From the NCBI GenBank assembly GCA_026914095.1, contig JAPPIY010000321.1:1-10215 (forward strand): a stretch of 10,215 bases of DNA, read 5' to 3'. Positions within the stretch are counted from its first letter, which is position 1. Each line of letters starts with the position of its first letter. A program made the translations under genes and the position numbers. The notes under the pieces are model-generated. The model was not told the DNA's origin, searched no databases, and saw only the letters and a program-made list of their open reading frames with translations. Positions 1-8,384 of this stretch are shown here, one piece after another. This DNA comes from Oligoflexia bacterium (GTDB lineage: Bacteria; Bdellovibrionota; Bdellovibrionia; Bdellovibrionales; UBA1609).

Positions 1-46
1 TACTCTTTTCCACCTCTTTTTTGTCAGCGAATTACTGAACTCTTAC

Positions 47-88
47 AGGAATGACGGTCCCATCGGAAAACCTAAACAGGATTGGTAT
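47..88. repeat. Truncated copy of the ~96-bp inverted-repeat element (right half only)
   Basis: The stretch GGAAAACCTAAACAGG followed by ATTGGTATA matches the right arm of the complete copies at 236-331 and 9444-9540. The preceding AGGAATGACGGTC resembles the sequence just right of the central palindrome in the 236-331 copy. The left arm and the left half of the palindrome are missing. Its TATA end overlaps the left end of the next copy, so the two sit head to tail. Confidence 0.6.
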
Positions 89-182
89 ATACTGATTGTG
101 TTTGAAATTTCCTCCCTTCTGTCCCTCCCGCGAAAGCGGGAGTCTAGTTGAGACCTGAAAATTCCAAACAAGATCGGTATAA
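87..182. repeat. MITE-like inverted-repeat element, full copy
   Basis: The outer arms are imperfect inverted repeats. The left arm begins TATACTGATTGTGTTTG; the right arm, read as reverse complement, begins TATACCGATCTTGTTTG. They agree at 19 of 23 positions by eye. A central perfect hairpin CTCCCGC-GAAA-GCGGGAG lies at 125-142. Layout and size match the copy at 9444-9540. No coding capacity is visible, so any movement would need a transposase encoded elsewhere. Confidence 0.7.
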
Positions 183-185
183 AAA

Positions 186-204
186 ATCAAACAAGATTGG
201 AATA
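186..204. repeat. Fragment of the element's right terminal arm
   Basis: ATCAAACAAGATTGGAATA matches the right end of the copy at 9444-9540 (CTCAAACAAGATTAGTATA) at 16 of 19 positions. It lies 3 bp beyond the end of the complete copy, so it is a partial duplication of the terminus or the remnant of another insertion. Confidence 0.45.
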
Positions 205-235
205 GATAAAGCGCTCTCCAACATATTTTTTTCAA

Positions 236-331
236 TTATACTGCTCCTGTTTAAAAATTCCGATTTCTGCTGGATTCCCGCTTGCGCGGGAAAGACGGTC
301 AGACTGGAAAACCTAAACAGGTTCACTAGAT
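236..331. repeat. MITE-like inverted-repeat element, diverged full copy
   Basis: The left arm starts TTATACTGCTCCTGTTTA and the right arm contains GGAAAACCTAAACAGG. The arms match as inverted repeats at about 17 of 26 positions, with a conserved CCTGTTTA block. The central perfect hairpin is TTCCCGC-TTGC-GCGGGAA at 275-292. The loop differs from the GAAA of the other full copies. The outer right end is degenerate, so this copy is probably older. Confidence 0.65.
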
Positions 332-452
332 TATTTTCTGAACTCTCAATTAGTCCCTGATTATTTTTCCTCAGCCCTGACTAACATTACTTATATAAAC
401 TATTAGAAATTTTTATTAACAGCTCAAATAGTGGCTCAAAAATACGAAAAAA

Positions 453-481
453 TTTACATTTTTTTGATCATAATCCATTAT
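453..481 (+). promoter_or_regulatory. Candidate sigma-70-type promoter for the lipoprotein operon
   Basis: TTTACA at 453-458 matches the -35 consensus at 5 of 6 positions. After a 17-bp spacer, CATTAT at 476-481 matches the -10 at 4 of 6 positions, including the key second A and last T. Transcription would start near 488, giving a leader of about 73 nt before the chosen start codon at 561. The region is very AT-rich, so a chance match is possible. Confidence 0.35.
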
Positions 482-560
482 TTTGTTTCATATTAATAAA
501 TTTTATATTTTAAATCACTTACTAATGAACTCCAGCAAGCCTAGCACAAAGAGCGACAAT

Positions 561-3500
561 ATGAAGTTTCAGATACTGTTTTCTATATTTTGCTTGTTTT
601 TCCTGTCCTGCACAAAGCGACCCAATGAGGAGGAAAGGCGCTTTAAGCATAATTTTAAGCAGGGCACAGCAGATCATTTATATAATATATCGGAGCTTTT
701 AGGCAAAGCCCCTGTGTTAGAGAGTGAGGAGAAATTCTTTGCGCCTCTTCTACCAGAAGGCTCCAGGGAAATATTCTCTCAAATTTCAGCTCCGCTTTCA
801 TCCAAAGGAGGATATTCAAAGAATCTTCTGAAAAAAAATAAAGTGTCAGATCTTTTGAAAATCCGAACTGTTGAAAGAGGGGAAAAAGTGTCTATTTCCC
901 TTGCCCAAGAGGACATATATATTGATCCAAAGATTTCTTTTATAAATAAATATGAAATTCTTGACTATGACGCGCTGAATGCGGGCAAAACAAAAAATCA
1001 CGCCTATATAGCGCAATTGCTGGGAAAGGTTAAAAAATTCAAAGGCTTTCCCGATACAACTTATTATATTCTGCCTCTGTTTGTGGGCAACTATTTTATG
1101 TTATATAAAGTTGGTCCAGCCGACAAAATACCCTATGATGAGTTGCCTCTTGCCCGTAGGGTAGGTGATATGGTAGCCGTTCCTTTTATAGGGTACCCTG
1201 TCAAATACTGTATAGCAAAAGTAGTGCCTGATATAAATCTAAGGGAGACGGGTCAATATAAGCCAAAGTGTGAAGGCATCAAACTAGAACAGGCGGAATA
1301 CATTGAATTAAAGGAAAGTGGAAAGAAAGTATTTAACTATATAGACAAGCCGGATATTTTTCCCAGAGATTTTTTTGAGCTAAAAGGAAAGCACAAGTGG
1401 TTCTATGTCCGAACTATTGTAAAATCCCCTGAAAGTAAGGAAGTCGGTCACCCGCTCTTCCAGCCAGCCAGTTTGGTGGAATTTCATCTTTCTGAAGGCG
1501 GCACGAAGTTGGATGTTCTGGATGCCAGCGGCTATAACATCAGACCGGCTGATAGAATTAGAGCGCTTTTTATTCCTGTGGAATGGACTGATTATCAAAT
1601 CAAAAGGGATTCAGAAAATCTGCATTCCAGTTTCGGTGAAGAGCCAAAAAAAGAGTTAAAAAAAGATATTCATAGTAAAAATTTACGCTACTTTAAAATA
1701 AAATTTGATGATCTTGTGACAAATAAAATTGAATTTGGAGGGAAAAAGACACTAAAAAATGTATTTATTACAAATAACTATTTCAGTTTTGATGTGGAGA
1801 TTATTTGGGGAAAAAAAGCTTATCTGATAAAATTTGCTTTTTTTAAAAAGTCTATTGATGAAGCGGCAGACTATGTCCCGAAGCAATGGTTTGAGGAGGA
1901 CAGCGCCTTATTTTTTCCCTCTTTTTACGAAAAAAGGAGATATTATAAAAGCAGTCTAGATCACAGCGCAGAGGATCAGGATCGATTCTTACGCACGACC
2001 CGATTTAATCCTAAAATAAAAGAGATTAAGTGGTATTTTTCAAAACAGACCCCCAAGGATCCTGAACATGAATGGGTGCGCGAAATGGGAAAACTGGCAG
2101 TGGAGTTGATAAACGAAGCTTTCGAGAGGATTGGAGGGGATAAATTAAAAGTTGTTTTAGACCCCAATGAAGAGAAAGAGGTGGGGGATACACGCTATAA
2201 CATTCTCAATTTAATAGTCACTAAAGGGAAATCAGGCGCCGGCCTGCTTGGTTTAGGCCCTAATGTGGCAAACCCTATTACAGGAGAGGTGGTATCGGCT
2301 ACAGCAAACGTTTGGGTGAGTAATATGTTGAACATTTATATTGATGTTGTCAGGAGATATATTCGTTACCATGTCTATCCGCCAAGTTGGACAATGTATC
2401 CCTTTTCTCAGGATGTAGTTGCTTCTATTCAGAACCAGATAGATGAAAAAAATCCAAAATGCGAGGATACATTACAGCCTTTTGGAGCAACCCCTTTTCT
2501 ACATGAAAAAATCCAAAGTGTTTGTGAAGAAGTGACTGACTTTATTGAGGAGAAAAAGTCGGAAGGATTAATTTATGATCCTGAAAATCCGGATCTTCAA
2601 GATAAAGACATTATCAAAAGTTGCGCTAAAAAACTGGCCTTCCTCCCTTTATTGGGAATTACTTTGCATGAAATTCTGCATGGTTTTGGTCAGAGGCATA
2701 TTTTTTCCGCTTCTGTGGACACTGAGAGTTTTTATGAAGATTACAGTGAAATAGAAGAGATTTTTGGGAGTTTAGTTTCCGATAAAATGAAAGAGCTCTT
2801 TGGGGATTATGATTTTACAGGGGGGACAAATTGTCATCCAAAGCCTCCTCAATATTCCTCTGTGATGGATTACATGGATTTGTATAATCCTATTCTGTTT
2901 GTGCCAGGCAAACTGGATATAGCGGCTCTTCGCTTCCTCTATTTTGATCAAGTGGAAAAGGCGGAGGGCGGTTTTTTAGATGTTCCCTCGGGTGCGGATA
3001 GAGATGAAAATGACCCTCAGAAAAGTATTTTAAAGACGGCTGAAGAAACAGGTCATTCAATTAAAAACTACAAAGTGCTCTGCGGCGGAGGAAAGGTTGA
3101 TGGCGCAGATAAAAAGGGAGAAACAGATCCCAATCAACCCCTTTGCGCTATATTTGACTATGGAGCTAAGCCTTTTGATATTGCAGTCAACAGCATCTTA
3201 AAAATCAATAATGATCTTAACAGTCACAGATATCGTTACGACAGCGCTGGGGTTTCGTCTGTTAATTTTTCATATTTTATTAACCAGAGGCTTGGAAGTT
3301 TATATAAGAAATGGGAGCAATATAGGGATGAATTGCTGAACCAAAAAGACAAATCCATTGAGGACTATTCCTTTTTGAATCCAGAGCATGTTACAAAATA
3401 TACAGGAATTATAGAGAAGGAAATGGGAAAAAACTCTGCATTTAAGATGTATTATGATATTCGTGAGCCGGTTTTTGATTACTTTAAGAGACTGTTCTTT

Positions 3501-4460
3501 ATGCCTGTTAAACATTGCATCTATAAAGATTGGCTAGGCTCGGGAAAGCTCCATGCTGTGGCTTTGGAAAACATAATAACCAAAGAAAAAGCTGATTATA
3601 TCACATACCCAGAAGATTCCAGAGAAAAAGTGATTCACTGTCAATCCTCTGTTGTGAAAAAGTGGGCTGAGGGGAAAGGGGAATTTGTGTCAGAAGTCGG
3701 ATTCTTTGGAAAAAGCAGAAGTTATCTCCTTCGGCCAAAAAGCGAGCTGGATAACAATGATGTAAGCTCTGTTTTTTACTTTTTATCGGGTATGCTAAAT
3801 GAGACAGAAGCAAATCCTTTTGCTCATATTATTCTGGACCCGGAGTTTGGAGAGCAATATTACCATGAAGTTCGGGATTACCTGCTGAAGGGGGGCGATT
3901 TGAAGCCTTATATAACCGCAAAGGATCTAGATATTCTTAAAGACAAGAAGACGGGTCAAATCCAGCTCAATAGAATTTTAAGCTATAAAATAGATCAGGA
4001 AATCCAAAGCAAAAGCAATTTTCAAAAACGCTTGTCTGCCCTGGAATCTGCGATTAAGAGATTGAGGGGCCATATAGCAAGAGAAGAGTTTGATTTGCAA
4101 TTTGGCTGGGAAGATAGAGATCTGATAGACCTTGGGCTTTCAACAGAATCTATTGAAGGCGACTATCCGTTTTTTACCCAGACTAACAAAGAATATGAAA
4201 ATCGGCCTCTTGAGTATATTCCAGAAGCTTCCTTGATCTCGTTTATAAAAAATCATCCTGCGAGCCTTTACAACAGTGTCGACAGCTCTTTGATTGTCAT
4301 TCCCTATAAAGACACAGATAAAAATTTTCCAGCGCTTTTATTTCGGCGATACAATGAGTTTATGACTTGTATTAAAAATCAGAAGAGACTGGGAGTTGTT
4401 TGTGAGGATATAGAGGAAAAAAGAGCTTATATGGAGTTCATCTTAGATTATTACTACTAA
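561..4460 (+). CDS. Large lipoprotein zinc metalloprotease (metzincin-like, HExxHxxGxxH)
   Basis: This 1299-aa exported lipoprotein is predicted to hydrolyse peptide bonds with one zinc ion at the cell envelope. The start at 561 gives a short signal peptide with an FLSC lipobox (Cys17); a weak AAGAG lies upstream. Residues 160-217 form a block strongly shared with the downstream paralog (YYILP, VGNY, KIPY, GDM). The catalytic region runs from about 485 to 800: RYNILNLI near 545, then GPNVANPITGEV (566-577), then HEILHGFGQRH at 703-713 with ligands H703, H707, H713 and catalytic E704, then a Met-turn YSSVMDY with M769. This order recalls the large bacterial Met_zincin (PF16313-like) proteases, which is family recall and untested. 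About 530 residues follow the Met-turn; I recognise no domain there, and most of it is shared with the paralog. The substrate is unknown. It leads a three-gene operon. Confidence 0.85.
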   Translation: MKFQILFSIFCLFFLSCTKRPNEEERRFKHNFKQGTADHLYNISELLGKAPVLESEEKFFAPLLPEGSREIFSQISAPLSSKGGYSKNLLKKNKVSDLLKIRTVERGEKVSISLAQEDIYIDPKISFINKYEILDYDALNAGKTKNHAYIAQLLGKVKKFKGFPDTTYYILPLFVGNYFMLYKVGPADKIPYDELPLARRVGDMVAVPFIGYPVKYCIAKVVPDINLRETGQYKPKCEGIKLEQAEYIELKESGKKVFNYIDKPDIFPRDFFELKGKHKWFYVRTIVKSPESKEVGHPLFQPASLVEFHLSEGGTKLDVLDASGYNIRPADRIRALFIPVEWTDYQIKRDSENLHSSFGEEPKKELKKDIHSKNLRYFKIKFDDLVTNKIEFGGKKTLKNVFITNNYFSFDVEIIWGKKAYLIKFAFFKKSIDEAADYVPKQWFEEDSALFFPSFYEKRRYYKSSLDHSAEDQDRFLRTTRFNPKIKEIKWYFSKQTPKDPEHEWVREMGKLAVELINEAFERIGGDKLKVVLDPNEEKEVGDTRYNILNLIVTKGKSGAGLLGLGPNVANPITGEVVSATANVWVSNMLNIYIDVVRRYIRYHVYPPSWTMYPFSQDVVASIQNQIDEKNPKCEDTLQPFGATPFLHEKIQSVCEEVTDFIEEKKSEGLIYDPENPDLQDKDIIKSCAKKLAFLPLLGITLHEILHGFGQRHIFSASVDTESFYEDYSEIEEIFGSLVSDKMKELFGDYDFTGGTNCHPKPPQYSSVMDYMDLYNPILFVPGKLDIAALRFLYFDQVEKAEGGFLDVPSGADRDENDPQKSILKTAEETGHSIKNYKVLCGGGKVDGADKKGETDPNQPLCAIFDYGAKPFDIAVNSILKINNDLNSHRYRYDSAGVSSVNFSYFINQRLGSLYKKWEQYRDELLNQKDKSIEDYSFLNPEHVTKYTGIIEKEMGKNSAFKMYYDIREPVFDYFKRLFFMPVKHCIYKDWLGSGKLHAVALENIITKEKADYITYPEDSREKVIHCQSSVVKKWAEGKGEFVSEVGFFGKSRSYLLRPKSELDNNDVSSVFYFLSGMLNETEANPFAHIILDPEFGEQYYHEVRDYLLKGGDLKPYITAKDLDILKDKKTGQIQLNRILSYKIDQEIQSKSNFQKRLSALESAIKRLRGHIAREEFDLQFGWEDRDLIDLGLSTESIEGDYPFFTQTNKEYENRPLEYIPEASLISFIKNHPASLYNSVDSSLIVIPYKDTDKNFPALLFRRYNEFMTCIKNQKRLGVVCEDIEEKRAYMEFILDYYY

Positions 4461-4480
4461 AAAATGAGGATAAATGGAAC

Positions 4481-4488
4481 AAGGAAGG
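4481..4488 (+). promoter_or_regulatory. Ribosome binding site fixing the start of the second lipoprotein
   Basis: AAGGAAGG lies 6 nt before the ATG at 4495. An in-frame ATG at 4474 has only GAGGA with 3 nt spacing and would add seven residues before the signal peptide. The stronger site and the cleaner lipoprotein signal both favour 4495. Confidence 0.65.
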
Positions 4489-4494
4489 TTAAGT

Positions 4495-7400
4495 ATGATG
4501 AGAAATAGAATGTTTTTTCGATTGTTGATTCTTTTGTCTGTATTCACTTTTCTCTCTTGTGAAAGAGCGCCAAACATACCAGAACATCTAGATCATGATT
4601 TTCTGTTTGGCACGGAAGAGGGTTTGTATAGAATACGGGATTTGACAATGATTTTGGATGAGAAGGCAGTAATAAAACCCAGAAGAGCGCGCTCCAAAAA
4701 ACAATCAGTGGATTACAGAGCTATTCTATCCGCAAAAGAGGATTTGTATGAGAAAAATAGAACAGCCAATGTTTCAAATTTGGAAGAGTTATTAAGGATT
4801 CGGACTGTCAGCGAAGAGGGGAAAAAGATAAAAATTTCCTCTGGTTTAGATAATATCTATATTGATACAAACATTCCCTTTTTAAATGAGTATGAGATTG
4901 TAGACTATACATTCCCACAGAAGAAAATGACAGCGCAACAGAAAACTCTCAAAAAATTACTTGGAAAAATCAGAGAATTTAAGGGCTTTCCCGGCACAGA
5001 TTATTATATCCTGCCGCATTTCGTAGGCAACTATCTTATTTTATACAAATTAAGCCCTCCCGATAAAATACCTTATAATGAACTGCCTCTTGCAAAGCGC
5101 ATAGGTGATATGCTGGCTGTTCCTTTTGTGGGTTACTCTTTGGAATACTGTCAGGCTGAGAAGTTGCGTGGATCAAATAATATTAAGGAAACATTGAAAA
5201 ACCGCCCTTTATGTAAAGGCAGAAAGAGTGAGGCGGCAGAGTATGTCCGTCTGTGGGAACACAACAAACAAGTCTTTGAATACCAGCCAAAACTGGACTT
5301 TTTTCAAAAGAATTTCTTTGAGGGCCAGTGGTTATATCATAAAACACGGATTAGATCGCCAATGAATAGTGAAGGCACTATAGAACATACTCCTTTTCAA
5401 AAGGCTAAGCTGGTGGAATTTTATCCTGTTCCTGGCAAGATGGATGTTTTGGAGGTTAATAATTTAAGGCAAGAGGATGAGGAACGTATTCTCTTTATTC
5501 CTGTGAAATGGACAGACTATGAAATCGCAAGAGACTCAGAAAATTTGGATCCCAGTTTTTCTGAAAGATTAAAAAACTCTCCTAAAACCACACAGCCCTA
5601 CCTTGAGATAAAATTTGATGAGCTCATTACAAATGAACTCGATCATATTGAAAAAGGTGGGAAGTCTTTAAAATCTGTAATTATTACAAACGATTACATC
5701 AGTTTTGATATTGAAGCCATCACAGGAGGAGTAGCCACTCATCTTATAAAACACGCTTTTAAAAGGTATATTGAAAATACAGATTATAAAGAAAAGCAGT
5801 GGTTTAAAACGGATAATCTGTTGTTTCCTCTCCATTCAATAAAAAGAAAGTATTATGAAGATCCGACGGATCACACTTTGTCAGACGAAGATCGATTTAA
5901 ACGAGCCATTCGTTTTAATACGCATTCAACAGAGATTTTATGGCATTTTTCCAAACAAACTTCCAAACTGGCATGGATTAGAAATTTAGGACACGAAGCT
6001 ACAGATTTGTTAAATACAGCTCTGCAGGCTGCAGGAAGAGGCTCAAATCATCAAATAAAAATCGTCTTAGATGGAAGCCTGGATAAAGAGCTTGGTGATA
6101 TACGTTACAATATTCTCAATTTGATACACAGTGAGGGCGAAACACCTAAAGAATTTGAGTGGGGTCCAAATATAGCTAATCCTATAACCGGAGAAGTCAT
6201 TTCAGCCACAGCGAATGTCTGGGTGACCCATATTCTAAGCAACTATATCTCTATTATCAGAAATTATATCCGTTTTCATGTCTATCCTCCCGCTTGGACA
6301 ATACAGCCTTTTTCTGAGAAAACAGCAAACTTTATTGATGAAAATGTAAATACAAAAAATCTGCAATGCGCTGATTTGTCCCAGAAGCCGCTTGGCACCA
6401 CTCCTTTTCTTCATGAAAAAATAACCAGTATTTGCGAGGAGGTATCTGATTTTATTACAGACAACGAGGGAAAAACATTTCATCCAAAAGGCCCACCGCT
6501 TCAAGATGACGATGTTGTCAACTCCTGCGCCCAAAAACTGGCTCAGGCTAAAATTCTACAATCTATCTTAAACAGCATGTTGCGTAGCTTTGGTTTGAAA
6601 GATATGCCGTCTGCTTCTGTTGACATTGAAAACTTTTACAAAAACAGCGAGATAGAAGAGTTTTTTGGAAAAACCTCTTCTGAAGTGACAACAGACAGCC
6701 ATCCTGAACCCCCACAATACTCCTCTGTTATGGGTTACATGAATACGGAGTATCCTATTTTAGCTGTTCCGGGCAAGTTGGATATAGCCGTTCTTCGCTT
6801 TCTCTATTTTGATAAAGTGGAAAAAGCGGAAGGCGGTTTTTTAGACATTCCTTCCGGCGCAGACAAAGATCCAAATAATCCCCAAAAGAGTATTTTGAAG
6901 ATGGCTCAGGACTGTAAAGAAGACCTCAAAAATTATAAAATGTGTGGATTGAACAAAGATCCTTTATTGTGTTCAAGAAATGATTATGGCATTAGCCCTC
7001 TTGAAATTGTAAGCAATCAAATTTGCCTAATGCATAATCATCTCCTTAGCTCAAGAAATCGATATGATTCTGACAAGCCTCCAAAATATTCTTCTAATCC
7101 CCGCTTTTTAAAAGACATATATAAGAAATGGGAAGAATACAGAGATGAGATTTTGGCTGGAAACGAAAAATCCATTCTGGATTACTCCTTTTTAAATCCG
7201 GATCACATTAACGAATACAATCAGATTATAGAAACTGCCCTGAAAGATCCGAATATCAAAGCTTATTCTCTGATTCGCAGACCTCTTTTTGATTATATGA
7301 AACGATTGGCCTTTGCCCCGGCTAAGCATTGTATTTATAAAGAAAAATCTAGCATAGACAACACACCCCGTTATCAAGCTATAGCTTTGGAAAGTATAGA

Positions 7401-8313
7401 AGAAAAGATTCTCAGTCACTATCCTGAAAATTCTGTGGATAAGGATAAAATGTTCATGAGCTGTGAATCTCCGGTGGTAAAAGATTGGGGGCCGGGAGAA
7501 CTGGTGGCGGAAGTGGGATTTTTTGGGAAGGAAAGAAGATACCTCATACGGCCTAATGAGAAGATAGATCCTATTGATGAAATACAAGCTTTTAAATTAA
7601 TCTATAACCAGCTTATCACCAATTTTGGTAGCACGCATAGTAATATCCTAAAGGAGCCAGAATTCGGACTTGAATATTACATAGATTGGCTTGCCTATAT
7701 AACTCAGGGAATTGATTTGAACCCTTATATAACCGGAGCAATAACAGAGGATCCGGACATTCCCAGAGACAGGACTGGTCAAATCCAGCTCAATAGAGCT
7801 CTAAGTTATAAAATAGACACAGAAAAAATTATTTATGATAAGCGCTTATGGTCCTTGCGTTCACAAGCCATTAAAACCTATGTGAGCATGTTAAGGGAGC
7901 ATTATCCAAATTTTGAAGACAGCCAGCTCCCTCATCTTGAGTTGCTTTCCTCTCATCAAAGTTTTTCCCTAACGGAATTAAAAAACCTTGTCAGCTCATA
8001 CCAAAAGTATCCCGATTTACATAGCAGTGATATCCCTTTTCTTACTCAAGCCTATGATGAATGGAACGTTCAGAAAGATAATACCTTTGAGCAATTTATA
8101 CAGAAACATCCAGCCGTGATTTACAATTCTACAAGCTCAACCTATGTCCTCCCTTATATAGATAATCAAACCATCACCTTATCACAACTGTTTCGGCAAT
8201 ATAACGAATTTTCAAACTGTGTTAAAGAAGAACAGGAAGAGACTGACGCGCTCTGCGACCAAAAAGAGAATAAACAAGCTTTTATTAAACTGATGTTGGA
8301 TACTTATAAATGA
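4495..8313 (+). CDS. Large lipoprotein, catalytically dead paralog of the upstream metalloprotease
   Basis: This 1272-aa lipoprotein has a signal peptide with an FLSC lipobox (Cys22; Glu at +2) and aligns with the upstream protease over its whole length. Residues 162-219 repeat the YYILP/VGNY/KIPY block, and GPNIANPITGEV (557-568) is almost unchanged. At the active site the HEILHGFGQRH of the neighbour becomes NSMLRSFGLKD (693-703): all three His ligands and the catalytic Glu are lost while the helix glycine remains. The Met-turn is kept as YSSVMGY (M746), with Asp changed to Gly, and the spacing from motif to Met-turn is 13 residues shorter. The reading frame is uninterrupted and flanking blocks are conserved, so a maintained pseudoenzyme is more likely than a decaying gene. 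It begins 34 nt after the upstream stop, implying co-transcription. A role as partner, scaffold, inhibitor or substrate binder is inference. Confidence 0.85.
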   Translation: MMRNRMFFRLLILLSVFTFLSCERAPNIPEHLDHDFLFGTEEGLYRIRDLTMILDEKAVIKPRRARSKKQSVDYRAILSAKEDLYEKNRTANVSNLEELLRIRTVSEEGKKIKISSGLDNIYIDTNIPFLNEYEIVDYTFPQKKMTAQQKTLKKLLGKIREFKGFPGTDYYILPHFVGNYLILYKLSPPDKIPYNELPLAKRIGDMLAVPFVGYSLEYCQAEKLRGSNNIKETLKNRPLCKGRKSEAAEYVRLWEHNKQVFEYQPKLDFFQKNFFEGQWLYHKTRIRSPMNSEGTIEHTPFQKAKLVEFYPVPGKMDVLEVNNLRQEDEERILFIPVKWTDYEIARDSENLDPSFSERLKNSPKTTQPYLEIKFDELITNELDHIEKGGKSLKSVIITNDYISFDIEAITGGVATHLIKHAFKRYIENTDYKEKQWFKTDNLLFPLHSIKRKYYEDPTDHTLSDEDRFKRAIRFNTHSTEILWHFSKQTSKLAWIRNLGHEATDLLNTALQAAGRGSNHQIKIVLDGSLDKELGDIRYNILNLIHSEGETPKEFEWGPNIANPITGEVISATANVWVTHILSNYISIIRNYIRFHVYPPAWTIQPFSEKTANFIDENVNTKNLQCADLSQKPLGTTPFLHEKITSICEEVSDFITDNEGKTFHPKGPPLQDDDVVNSCAQKLAQAKILQSILNSMLRSFGLKDMPSASVDIENFYKNSEIEEFFGKTSSEVTTDSHPEPPQYSSVMGYMNTEYPILAVPGKLDIAVLRFLYFDKVEKAEGGFLDIPSGADKDPNNPQKSILKMAQDCKEDLKNYKMCGLNKDPLLCSRNDYGISPLEIVSNQICLMHNHLLSSRNRYDSDKPPKYSSNPRFLKDIYKKWEEYRDEILAGNEKSILDYSFLNPDHINEYNQIIETALKDPNIKAYSLIRRPLFDYMKRLAFAPAKHCIYKEKSSIDNTPRYQAIALESIEEKILSHYPENSVDKDKMFMSCESPVVKDWGPGELVAEVGFFGKERRYLIRPNEKIDPIDEIQAFKLIYNQLITNFGSTHSNILKEPEFGLEYYIDWLAYITQGIDLNPYITGAITEDPDIPRDRTGQIQLNRALSYKIDTEKIIYDKRLWSLRSQAIKTYVSMLREHYPNFEDSQLPHLELLSSHQSFSLTELKNLVSSYQKYPDLHSSDIPFLTQAYDEWNVQKDNTFEQFIQKHPAVIYNSTSSTYVLPYIDNQTITLSQLFRQYNEFSNCVKEEQEETDALCDQKENKQAFIKLMLDTYK

Positions 8314-8322
8314 TTATTTGTA

Positions 8323-8352
8323 GGTTTTTTTGTGGATTTCCTTCAAAAAACC
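8323..8352 (+). other. Intercistronic AU-rich hairpin
   Basis: GGTTTTTT (8323-8330) can pair with AAAAAACC (8345-8352) around a 14-nt loop. It sits between the stop of the second lipoprotein gene and the preferred start of the barrel gene. It could tune expression or mRNA stability within the operon, but the stem is weak and lacks a terminator-like T run, so it may be incidental. Confidence 0.3.
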
Positions 8353-8384
8353 CCGCTTTAAAACCTAAACAATATGATCATACA

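Larger units (their letters stand above)
1..560. other. Gene-free upstream region rich in repeats
   Basis: I see no credible coding sequence here. Short open frames on both strands run through the inverted-repeat copies and are explained by them. Positions 47-331 are mostly repeat-element DNA. Positions 332-452 are plain AT-rich sequence in which I recognise nothing except two GCTCAAA words (422-428 and 434-440) 12 bp apart. A candidate promoter follows at 453-481. Positions 1-46 hold nothing recognisable. Confidence 0.6.

Noticed and set aside
47..331. CRISPR-like array
   Set aside because: Spacing is irregular, repeats are imperfect and palindromic with inverted outer arms, and no cas gene is present.
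148..360. Possible 70-aa plus-strand ORF, and minus-strand frames at 32-235 and 144-326
   Set aside because: They run through the inverted-repeat copies; the IPACAGK- and FPAQAGI-like peptides are the usual false translations of such palindromes. No ribosome site or protein-like composition.
483..560. Upstream starts for the first lipoprotein (TTG at 483, ATG at 525)
   Set aside because: They would place 12-26 polar residues before the lipoprotein signal peptide; 483 also lies next to the candidate promoter's -10. The ATG at 561 gives a standard signal.
6235..6534. Minus-strand open frames within the lipoprotein genes (for example 6235-6534 and 7192-7587)
   Set aside because: They lie entirely antisense to well-supported coding sequence, and their translations look like composition-driven shadows.
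4495..8313. Calling the second lipoprotein gene a pseudogene because its active site is gone
   Set aside because: The frame is intact over 1272 codons with a good ribosome site, lipobox and conserved blocks on both sides of the changed motif; pseudoenzyme fits better.
8357..8371. AAAACCTAAACA-like match to the repeat arm just before the barrel gene
   Set aside because: Only about 12 AT-rich bases match and neither the palindrome nor the other arm is present; likely chance.
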